Of a DNA stretch of 64,000 bases, positions 50,368 through 62,700 are shown in pieces. Origin of the DNA: Xiphophorus maculatus (Eukaryota > Chordata > Actinopteri > Cyprinodontiformes > Poeciliidae); NCBI RefSeq assembly GCF_002775205.1, contig NC_036464.1, positions 310,001 to 374,000 of the forward strand. The letters are read 5' to 3'. The number at the start of each line of letters is the position of its first letter. The stretch's first letter is position 1. The translations under genes and the position numbers were made by a program. The notes below the pieces were generated by a model. The model was not told the origin of the DNA. It worked only from the letters and a program-made list of their open reading frames with translations, and did no database searches.

Positions 50368-50384
50368 TGACGTCAGGTCACGTG
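50368..50384 (+). promoter_or_regulatory. inpp5f: CRE and CACGTG E-box of the inpp5f promoter
   Basis: The palindromic CRE TGACGTCA (50368-50375) is followed two bases later by GTCACGTG (50377-50384), a USF/TFE-type E-box. They lie 360-380 bp upstream of the inpp5f ATG at the edge of a CpG-rich stretch with no TATA box. Confidence 0.5.
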
Positions 50385-50747
50385 GTGTCGTTTGGAGCAG
50401 GAAACGTCGGTTACGTCCTGAACGGCGACACAGTTTCCCCACTCAGTGATGAGTATCTACCCCCCGGTATGACTGTGGGAAGGTTGCCTCCTCTCCTCCT
50501 GTCCACGGGAACTTTGAGTATCAGCATGTAGAGGCGGAATAACCAAATCCGGGTCGGATACAGCTGCTGTTAGCCGTGGACGCAGCTAGCCACCGTCTCT
50601 CGCTGGCGGTGGGGGAATAAAAAGAAACAAAAGCCGAGCTAACGGCGGCTAGGCTAGCTCCGTTGTTAACCTCGGAGCGGAGGAACCGCACCGGGTGGCG
50701 GAGACGCGCTTAAAGGCAGCGGGGTTTGCGTGAGAGTGGGGAAGAAA

Positions 50748-53700
50748 ATGGAGCTGTTTCAGGCTAAAGACTATTACATTCTTCAGAGCGGGGACCAGGC
50801 GCTGTGGTGCAGCAGGAAGGACGGTAGCATGGCTGTCAGACCTGGTAGGTACCGATGACAGCTGCTGGAAACGGTTTCATTTACATTACTGATGACTTTT
50901 TATTCACAAATCCGCCCCTCATTCTCTCCTAACTCTGTCATCCGCTCTGAAACCTGATCGTTATCAGTGAATATGATCAAACTGACTGATGTGGGTCAAA
51001 TAGAATTAAAAACACGCCGGTTTTATTCTTTTTATTGTCTGCTTTTGGACGCGCTTCTGTTGTAAATCATCGCCTGGCTGTTATTCAGGGAGCGCCAACA
51101 CCCCAAACTGACTTCAAAGTTGTCAGCCTGCTTCTCAGGTTGCAGACCGAGGCTTGAATTTGACCGCTTAATCTAAACTGAACACCATGCAGGAATGTAC
51201 AGGAGTAAATAAGAAGAACAACTCGCGTCCACGTAGAGGTGAGCGATATGGACTTTAGTTTTATCGCGATATTCTATGGCTCTATTGTGATAACGATAAA
51301 AGTCACGATAAGAGCTATTTATTACTACTTTTTTGGCTGTGACTACATGGCACAGCAATCGGACAGAATTACTGCCCTTGAAAAACGTTCCCATTTGTAA
51401 TGCACTTCTTCAGGGCAACTGTCACTAACCTACAGTAACTGCAACTAATCATATTTTAAAATTCATTGATTTTCATTCATATTGCCATTGAAAAAAACTG
51501 TAGAAAATAGTTTAACAATCCCAACAGTACAGACAGGTTTAGGGGGGTTTAAACAGCATTACTTAGTAATTAGCAATAAATCATAATTGTTATTATTATA
51601 AGAAATTTATCATGATAAATGATAAACAATATGATTAATGCACTCCCCTACATCCAGGTATATATATCAGCTTTTACAGAAATTGGAAACACAGCAACTC
51701 AAAGCTGTAATTATAATATTTTATATTATTTCCACCAGAGTTGGATAGTAACTAGGTACATTGACTAGAATAACATTTTGGGGGGGGGGGAAATTACTTT
51801 TAGGCAGTTTTTGTTAGAGTTTCATAAGTTTTATATTGAACTTATATGAATTATTTTCATTTTGATCTTTAGAATACAAAATTTTTCACATAACTTCATA
51901 TTTTGGTCTATCTGATGAGTTTAATTTAAATATTAAATGATTTATGTTTTGATGAATTGCTCACTATTTGAGTTACCTTTTTTACCAAATATTTTTTTAC
52001 TTTTACTTGAGTAAAAATATAGTGTTGAGTACAATTTATGGGTTCTCTATCCACCTTAGATTTCTACACATAAATGGGATTTCTTTTTTTAAGAAGTTGA
52101 AAATATTTACTTTTAAATTCTGTCTTTGTTATCTTACCCTCTACATTACAAGTTTCAAGTATTCTTCAGTACAAGATTTTTTTCTACAGCTGTTTTATTG
52201 AACTTACACGACAAACCAGTTACTTATTTTTCTCCTTGCTGTCTGAAATTGAGAAATTGATTTCTATTTTAGCAAAGTTAAGATTGCCAAGACTTTTTAA
52301 AAGATACTTTCTTTAAATTCAGGAGTTAGACTAAGATTATTGTGCTTTAAAAGCAGTTAAGGAAAGCCCAGATAAGCTTGTCCCAATAAGCAATAATCAA
52401 TGAATCGCATTATAAATTTAAATTGGCTTGATTATTTTATTTCCATTCTGATGATTAATGTATAGATAGTTTTTAGTTTACATAGACTTTATTGTAAATT
52501 TTAGTTGTCGTGTTTTATTTTAGATATTTAAAATATCTCCCTGTTCTAGTGTTAAGTGTTCTTTGCAAAATTAAAGTTTAGTTTTGACAGAGTGAAGGTG
52601 CATTATTATGCTATAACCAACATATTATGTGAAAATGGTTGTAATATAATAAAGTTATTGTTTATCGCAAAAATTTCTGAGACAATTTATCATCCAGTAA
52701 AATTAGTTTTCATGACTAATTTTTTTTAGTCATGAAAAAAATTAGTCATGATGATGATGACTGATCCCAGATGATGATGTCATGGATGTATATTAAAATT
52801 TCCAACATTTGAGGTAAATGTTGGTACATATGATGTATTTTAAGGCAACACCACAAACTCTCTGCTTCCTGGTGCGATATCATCAAAAAATACAAATTAG
52901 GTGACAAAGATGAGTGCAAAAGTGGAAACAGTCCTCATCTGTTTCCAGCATAATGGTTTTAATGTGCAAATAATTTGTTGCAAATCATTCTTTAATCAAT
53001 ATAAAATGAAACTAATTGGGAGCTCTTTTGACTACTGTCATTGGTATCTTCTTTGTTGTTTTCTTTTAATGTGATTTTTGTTGTTTTGCTTTATGTTTTC
53101 TTAAAATAATATTTAGTTTTTAAAATAATTTTGCTACATTTATCTGTCAGTCAGTGGGCGGAGCTACCGCTGTTTCTGTCGATAGGATTGGTTTAAAGGC
53201 TGATTAACCAATTAAATGCTGCAGTTTTTTCAATAAGCGGGAATGGCAGTGTAATTTAATTCACAGCTTAAATTAATTAAGCACTAAATTAATAATATGT
53301 AGTTCTTAGCCTATAATAGCTCAGGTAATTATTAACATTTATATAGTGATATATTTAATTATGTTTGATAGGGCGGGAAATATTGCAATAGATGATCAAT
53401 ATCAATAGATAATACATCTGATAGAAGATTCATTAATCAATATATGAAATGTCCACTGAACTCTGACCCAGAACCGCAGAGCATTCTGGGAGTTGTAACC
53501 TGTTGAGTAAATGTTACCATTCCTCATAACTGCTTAAAAATAAATTTTAAAAAGTGTAGAGTGAAACCTGGATAAAACCGGGAAGGTAATTTCAAATATT
53601 TAAAACAAAAAACCTCATCAATAATTATTAATACAAACGTTTGCATCGTGATGCGTTTTTCAGACATTTTTTGTCCAGCTCCAAATGACATGCATTTATT

Positions 53701-56700
53701 TATTTATAATTGTATTTTGAAAATAAAGAAAAATTATTGAGTGATTTATTTATTGTTGATTTTGTGGCTCTCTGTGTTCTAAGCTTAAATGATTGAAATC
53801 CTTAAATATGGAGATATTTATTCATATTTACTTAAATATGGAGATATTTATTCATATTTAGTTTTACCAAATAATACCGTAAAGCTCAAAATACATATAC
53901 AAATATTTATATATGCCTTTAATTATTCGCAGACTTAAATACTTATGAAAACATTTACCTTTTGTTTAGTAAATATATTTTTTCCAGTTTGATTTCAATG
54001 AGAAATCAAGTTGTGACGCTTTTGTTGCTGTGTCTTTATGGGAGTTATAAATTCAGGGCTGCTGAAGCAAAAGAAAATGTTTTCCCTGAAGGCCCAGCAC
54101 ATTATCCCGTTGTGTCAGCTGTGCAGCCGGCCTGAACGGGGCTTTGGTTGCACCGCTGTTTCATTATTTAATTGGAAAAAGGGTTTCCACTCCTCGCCGA
54201 GTTTCCACTCCGCTTTGCTCTGCACAAACGGAGAAAGGACTTCCATGAAGGTCAGCTTTCCGAGGGGACTTTTTGTATGTTTTTTTCCTTTCTCTTGATC
54301 TGCAGTTCTTCCCTCCTCGTCTGGACATTTAGTTGGAACAGGAAGAGTTATTGTCTGAAGCTGATGTTTTCCACCTGTAGCCACACCCTCCATCTTTTGC
54401 CAGTTTCCTCATTCTCTAATCCAGACTTTTACTAATGTGGAGCATTCCAGTTTGTTTTCTCACTATGAACTGTCTCCACACTTAAAAAAAAGAAAGACTA
54501 CGTTATTACAGTAAATTACAGTTTTACTTTTAGTTTTAAAGCTTGTTTTCCAACATCTTGTGTCAGAGCGTGATAGCTTCTGAAATATGTAAACCAACTC
54601 TTCCTGTTTCTGTTCATTCCCATCATTTTAAACAAGTCACACAACAGCGACTCATTTAATCCCTTTTCTGTTTAAACAACTCTTCATCTGTTGCTGGAAT
54701 GGCAGGTTCTCACGCTCACACATCTCCAGAATAGGGCTGAAATGATTAGTCAGATTTATTGTGATTAACCGTAATTAATCGTGAGTAACTGTAATTAATC
54801 TTCATTAATTAATTATTGAAATAATTGGCAACTAAACTAAGGCCATTCGCTGATTAAAAAACAACATATTCAAAGCAGGAATTAAGCCAAAACTTTACAA
54901 AATAAAAATCCCTTCTTAAGAACTCGTGGCATAGGTTTAGCTTTAAAAAAATCTCTTATCAAGCAATTGTTTACCAATTATTAATCGATTAATCCCCCCA
55001 AATAACCAACCGATCAGCTGTGCACTGTATTGATGTCAAATATAAAAGGCTAGAAATAAATTTTAGCTGCAAATTCTAAAAAAATGCTACAAATGATCAA
55101 ACGTTCACTAAAATAATGCTGTTATTGTAATTTAGGCAATAACGTTATTATTTTTCTTGTTTTAAAAGGAATTTATTTGTTTATTTTAATCTTTTAATGT
55201 ATTTTTAACATTGTAAGATAGGCTCAAATGAAAAATCAGCAGAATGTGCTGGTTTTGAATGCGATTAATCAATTAAATCGTCCGAATATTTGATTAACAA
55301 TCAGAATAATCAATTAATTTGTCAAAATAACAAATTAAAATAGTCAGAATAATCGAGGAATCATCAGAATAATTGATTATTTTGTCAGAATAATTGATTA
55401 TTTTGTCAGAATAATTGATTATTTTGTCAGAATAATTGATTAATCATCACAACAAGTGATTGTTTGTCAAAATAACCGATTAATCATCAGAATAATCACT
55501 TAACTTTCAGAATAATTGATTACTGGAATAATCATTAGTCACATTCCTCCTCCAGAAACATGATTTTGTGTCTCAGTGTTGGGTCATTTGGTAACTGATG
55601 TTTTCTTCGGTGATTTCAGCCACAGACCTGCTGCTGGCCTGGAACCCGGTCTGCATGGGCCTGGTGGAGGGAGTCATCGGAAAGATACAGCTGCACACTG
55701 GTAGGTGGGGGGATGAAAACCGTTTCGGCTGGTTTTGGTTTGTCGCTGGCCCGTCTTTTTCCATGTGTGTTCAGGACAGTCGTGTCATCAGTGTTTGTCA
55801 TGTTTGTCATGAGTAGAGGTGTTAGAAAATGTGCTGCTGTGTGAAGATGAGTAATCTGGGCTCTGGTTATGCAGGCCTCAGCATGTTAATCTTATCTTAT
55901 TGACACCTTTAGTAAAGATTTCCAAAAAGCCTTAAACTTAATTAATCTTTTTGATCATTGTCTAATTGAGCCGTTTTGAACTCTAAAATTACATAAATTC
56001 TTGAGAAATGTAGAAAAATCCAACCTTTAATTTTAGTACATTTATTCAGTGGGGGGGGGATACCTGTGGCTGAACAGTTATTATTATTATTATTTAAAGC
56101 CTCTTTTATGAGCTCTGTTGTTAGTCTCATACAGACTGTATGTGCCTGTATGGTTAGTCTCATACAGAGAGACTCATCTTTTCTCTTCCAGTGACAAAAT
56201 ATTTTCAGATTTTTTTGCAGTCAACCAGAATTGTATTTAAACTTTCTTGGTATTAAAAAAAAAGTTTATATTGCCCTCAAAAGTTTTGGGCACCCTTCTT
56301 CTAATCTGCTAATAGAAAAGCACATTTTTTAGCTTTGTGCTTTAGCATTTTTGCTAACTTAGAAAAAGTTTAGCGAACTTAGCTTCCCCTAAATACATTT
56401 TTTCCAGCTAACTTCTAAAATGCTAATTAACTTTGCTGTTTTGTAAACTTTCAGTTGAATAAAGTTTGATATCTGTGTTAAAGTTTTGGTGACTTTAATT
56501 GTTCAGGTAGTTGGATGTTTATATTCATGCTCTTATTTTGAAGTGGGTGAAGACTGTTGGTTCCACTTCCTCTCCTCGCTGTCTTTCTATTTTCTTCCAC
56601 TAAAAACAAAACAAAGACATATACATATACAGGAACAAAAAAAACACCTTGTCATCTGTTGTTTGTTTTAGTTCCAATTATTTTATAGGTTTTAATTATT

Positions 56701-59700
56701 GCTCTGACTTTCCAATATGAGGAAAAAATGCCACCATGTTGATAAATTTTGCAGAGGCGATATGTAGGGCTGAAACAGTTAATTGCGATTAATCGATTAT
56801 TGAAATAATCTAGCAGATTAGTCAACAGGTTAGCCCACATGTTGATATTTTAGCTGCAAATGATCAGGCACTCTCTAAAGGAAGGCTGTGTTGGTTTATC
56901 TTGGGCAATAAAATGTCCACTTTCTTATCAAAAAGTAATTGAATTACTTATTTGTATCTTTTAATGTGTTTCTAAATAAAAAATCAGCAGAATGTGTCAA
57001 TTTTGTTATCCGATTACTGTAATCACCAGAATAATCGATAAATTCTTCATGACTTTACTCAGAAGCTTGTATCTACTCTAACGACATGTTCGCTTTTCTT
57101 TCCCATTTTGATCACCTGCTTTTAAAAGTAAAATAAAGTAAATACAAGCTCCAAAAAATCATTGATCTAAATCGATTTAAATTGGATTATTTTTCTCAGT
57201 GTTTAAAGTGAGATTCTGTTTCTGCAGATAAAGATGGTTTTATCTTAAGGTTTTATTCCACATCTTTAATATGTGTTAAAAGTGCTTCATACAGACAAAT
57301 CAGCATCATATAAATACATTTTTACCAGATGCGTCTCTGTTAATAGAAGCTGTGGCTTCACACCTTCGCGGTTCTGCACTAGTTGACCCAGTTCCCTCTG
57401 TCCTTTTGTTTTTCTCCCCTCTCTGCAGACCTTCCTCTCGGTCTCGTATTAATCCGCCAGAAAGCGCTGGTGGGTCAGTTACCGGGCGACCACAAGGTTT
57501 ACAAGATCACCAAAATCGCCGTCATCCCCCTTTCTGATGAGGAGCCTCAGGAGCTGGAGCTGGAGGTAAATCACACACTCGTGGAAATCCCAGATTTCTC
57601 CTCAGAATACCGAACATGAGTCAGAGTGTGATTCATCCCTGAAGCTGCAAGTGGTGGGAAATTAGCTCTGGGTTGCTAAAAATAAAGCTCTACACCTGAA
57701 ATGACATTCAAAAAATGACAACTAACATGCAGAACGGTGCTAAGATTTCAGTTTTTCAGGGAGGCTTCTTGGATGGTGAGACTGAATATTTTCAAGTGAG
57801 TAACAAACGGAGGAGGACGAGTAGAGCAGAAGCTTTTAGAGCCGTAGTTTGCTCCTGCACAGCAGAGTGGAAGTGATGTCTCGTCTTTTTCACGTAGAAA
57901 TCCTGTAGTTCAGGGTGTCAAACTCATTTACATTGATAAAACCCATTAAACTGTCAAAATATTAATGAATAACTGGCTCTTTAAATTGAATAATATTGAA
58001 CATCTTTTCACACTGATCAGTCCCTCCAAGATTTTATGATTGTTTTTGCATTTTTTTGCAATCAAAATCGCAATTTATTGTGCTAATTTAGAAATATTTG
58101 CAAGGAATTTTTCTTATATTTTTGTGCTAATATATGATGTTAAATGTGACTTTTTGTTGCTCATTGCATCAAAAATTTCACATCAAGTAAGGCTACAAAA
58201 AATAAGTTGATTTAAATCAACATAAGTTGATTTAAATCAACATATGTTGGTCTGTAACGTTTCCTTCCATTAGTTTTTCATGTAAATATATTTACTGGCT
58301 TGTAGAAAACCAATTTGGCAATCAATTGTGTTGTTTTAAACCAACCGCAGTTGGTATAAACAATGCTAAATTAAAATGTTTTGACCATTTTGTAAATGAA
58401 AATTTGCAGTAAAATCACAAAAAATGTGGAGATCTGTTGATTTTCCGAAATATTGGAGGGACTATTGATGTAATTTGGCGTCTAGAGGGCCACATAAAAA
58501 GCTATGGCGGGCCAGATTCGGCCCCCGGTCCTCGAGTTTGACACATGTTAAATTGGAACCAGAACAATAGCTTGTAAAATTATTCCTTCCCATTAAACTT
58601 TTCACATTTTGTCACATTACAACCAAAGACTTCAGTGAACTGCATCGTGATTTTTATGAACTCGGCCAACACAAGGTGGAGCGCAATCGTGACGTACAAC
58701 AAAACCGATGCATGATTTTCAAAATAAAGCAGTGGCAGAGAGGCGCAAACACGTAGAAAACCATGAAACGAGCCGCAAACACAAGAATGATTAAAACTAC
58801 AAAATCACACAAACACAAAAATATAACTGCAGCAGAAAAGAGCAGCAAACAAAAATGCTGTAATCACAGAAAACAGAAGCTAAATACAGAGCCCCCTAGT
58901 GGTAGTGGGGGAATTTTTGTTCTTTTTCATAAAAAGTATTTAATTCTCTCGCAAAATTATTGCACTCCTACGCAATAGTTTTGATTTCTATCATAGTAAT
59001 GTAGTCGGTTCATGCGGCATCTTGAATCCTGAAAGTCTTTCTGTTATAATATAATGTTTTTGTAGTATTTTTACATATCTTAATATGCCACTACTGACAT
59101 TTCTGAAGTTTTAAATCTTTTTCTTTAGAATACAAAGGCACCACAAATTTATGTGCAAAATACAAAAGTAAAACAGGTCAATCATTGGCCGTCTCTTTCT
59201 TTTCCTCCTAAGACATAAATAAAAACTTTATGTAAGAAAGAAAAAATGCATCCAAACTATGTGGAGTATTTTTGAGTTATTCTAACAGGGTAATAAAGTC
59301 AGGTTTGATTGTGTCTTTTTCATCTTGGTAGTCTGAATGTTTAATAAAGACCAGTTTTCATGCACAGTCCCATCTCCACCTTTAGCAAACAAACATGAAC
59401 AGGCAGTTAATGGATCAATTTTCAACCAGTTTCTGCACCAGAGAGTTAAGACTGTAGACACACATTTTCACTGAGGCTCTTTAAAAGTTTACATATGTGC
59501 AGTTTTACATTGATATTTATCAACTGCATACAAAATAGAGCATTGTGTAATTTGTGCTAATTTACACAAAAGAAAAAATCTCCTCATATCCTGCAGGAGG
59601 CTCTGTTCCAGAAAAAACAAACAAACTTGCAATTGTCAAAAAATGCAAATCAAAAATGCTGCAACCACAGGAAATGGAGCAAAAGAGAAAATTCTGCCAA

Positions 59701-62700
59701 CTGCAACAACAGCAAATATGAAACTCCCTCTACAAAATGGAAGTCCTCCAGGCCACTAGGGGGGGTCTGGGCAGTTAGTATTACCTGTGTAAAGATGCTG
59801 CTGTTCTATAATATTGTAAAAGACTGAGTGTTTGTAAAAGACATGAAATAAAGTGCATCTTTTCTGCCTCCAACTTTCTTCTGGACTTCCCATAAAATCA
59901 TGACATCCAGTCTTTACGGGACTCCCTCTAGTGGTTTGGAGGATCTTCATTTTGTTTGGAAGGTTTCATACTTGCTGTTGTTTTTACTGTTTCCTACATT
60001 TTTCCATTTTTCCTTTGCATTTGTTTAGCTAACTGAATGATTTTGCTTCTATTTTCTGAGACTGCAGCATTTTTTATTTTTAGCATATTTTTTTCTGTCG
60101 CATTTGTTTTTTGTGTTTGGGAGAAATTTAAAGCAGATTTAGGTTATAAAACAACATCCCAAGCTTTTAACATCTCACATTGTCTGTTCAATTCATCATC
60201 TGAACATGGAAAAAGGATTTTAATTTACAATCCTGCCATTACAAGCCTTTAAACTCAATTTATGAAACCTCAAACCTCAGTACTGTGGTTGGGTTTTTAG
60301 CACAGTTGGATGACCTGCAGCACAATAATTAGTTGTTTTTTCTATAAATCTGACCTTTTATGTAGGAGTGTACTGCAACAACACAAAATCTTACCAAGTA
60401 TTTTTGGTCTAGTTTCCAGTGAAAATAACTTGGTACAGTTGAAAAAAGACAAACTAACTGTTGCTGAAAAGTTACTTATAAGTTATTTTAATTGTACTAA
60501 GATATTTTCACTAGAATTTAGACCAAAAATGCTTAGGTTTTGTGTTTTTTCAGAGTGGTAGATTGTTGACAACGCATCAAAACGTCCTGATTATGTTTTT
60601 CCTCGAGTAACATGTAAAAGAAGGTGCTCCAGTTAGATAAAGCTGAAACCTAACATTTACTGAAGTGTGTGGTTTAACGTGACTAAACGAGAAAAACTTC
60701 CTACTTTAGTGAGTAATGGCAACTCTTTCCCCTTTAGCTCTTGTTTGCAGAGAGATGCTACCAGATCCCCTGAACTGAAAATAAGTGTTTTAATTAATTC
60801 CTCGCAGCTTTGCAAGAAGCATCATTTTGGAATCGACAAAACTGAGAAACCGACCCAGTCTCCAGATGAATCAAAGTTGATGAAAACTCTGAGTCAGATC
60901 AAATCCAACGTGTCTGTTCCCATCAAGAAGAAGGTATTTCTGCTCAAACTGACCTTTTACCTTCCTCATGTTCTGACCTTTGAGGCGTCTCATGCTGCTT
61001 CCTCTCTCCAGTATTCCCCTGCGTTACAGGTTAAGGAAAACAAAGAGAAGGAGCGCCTGGAGCGGCGGCTGTTAGACGAGCTCTACAAAATATTCATGGA
61101 CTCAGACTCCTTCTACTACAGCATGACCTACGACCTGACCAACAGCGTGCAGCGGCAGGGAGACTCGGATAAGTCCAACTTGCCTCTGTGGAAACAGGTG
61201 GGAGAGAGACCTCACTGATTTCTAGTGGTGGGACTCCATAGAAATTTTAGGGCTGAAACGATTAATCGTTGACTAATTTAGTCATCGATTAATCGTTAAC
61301 TGGAGAATACAGACTCAATAAAAGCATATTCAGAGCAGTAATGACCCCAAAACTGTAAAACAATATAAATATTTAACATTTCAGATTAAAAAAAAAAACT
61401 TTGTGCTGTAAATATGTTTTAGCCAAAACTTCTCAAGTGGCAGTTTTAGCTTCTCCTGGTTCAGATTTACTGAAGGAATGCTGTTATAGTATTTTAGGCA
61501 GTAACATGTTTATCTTATTATTTATTATTGTTTAATGTATTTTAAATTTTGTATAAAAGATATTTAAGTGGTTAAATAAAAATCTGTAGAATGTGCCATT
61601 TTCTAAAATCTGTATAATCGATTACTAAAATAATCGTCAGTTGCAGCAATAAAAAAATTTATAGAGGCAATTGCAGAGTCTGTATTTAAATTGCATCTAA
61701 ATCAAAAACGGTTATTAAAAAATTTGCATCTTGACACCCTTGATAAAGATTTTCAAAAAGTCTTAAACTTAATTAATAATTTTTATTATTGCACAATTGA
61801 GCAGTTTTGAACTCTAAAATTACATACATTTTTGAAAAATTTAGAAAAATCCAACCTTTAATTTGAGTACATTTATTCAGTGTGGGGGATGCAGCTTTGT
61901 CGTCCATTACTGTTAGCGGATGTTGCTTGTGCGTCAGATTTACGGACCTACCAGAAACACAGCACAAAGGTTCCGGCTTAGGATTTTTGTATGCTTGAAG
62001 AGAAAGAGATTAATTGCATAGAAATATATGTAATTAAAGACTCTGTCCTATTAATTTGTTTAAATCCGTTTTCACTTTGACTGACTGTCTCTTTTTTTAA
62101 GGTGGACGACCGTTTCTTCTGGAACAAACACATGATCCAGGATCTTATCAATCTTCAGGTAACTAATACTTGAAGATTAAATCATAATCATCTATTATGA
62201 TTCTGATTCTACTAAATGAATGTTTTTGAGCATTAACCTAAAAAAACCCCTGTGCATTAATTTCTCTCCAGGTCCCAGAGGTTGACTTGTGGGTTATTCC
62301 GATCATCCAAGGCTTCGTCCAGGTGGAGGAGCTGGTGGTGAACTACAACGAGACATCAGACGAAGAGCGCAGCAGCCCAGAGACTCCACCCAAGGAGATT
62401 ATCTGCGTCGATGACATTCACCCTCGCTTCACCGTGGCGCTGATCTCCAGACGAAGTCGCCACCGCGCAGGTAGGCGTTCACACCAAGTCCTACCTGGAC
62501 TCAGGAGAGCGTTGAGTTAACGCACTCTGTTGGCTGACTCTTTTTGTTGCAGCAGTTTAAGTTCATATATAAATAAAAAAAATTAAAAACCCAACCTTTC
62601 TTCTGATTACATTCATTCAGTGTGGGGTAATAATCCTGCAATAAGAAAAAAACTAAACTAAATCATTTGTGCCACATTTATTGACATAGTAATTCTTAAA

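Noticed and set aside
50367-50531. Small protein or upstream ORF before inpp5f
   Set aside because: An ATG-started frame exists, but it lies in CpG-rich promoter DNA, has no recognisable similarity and may be upstream of transcription start.
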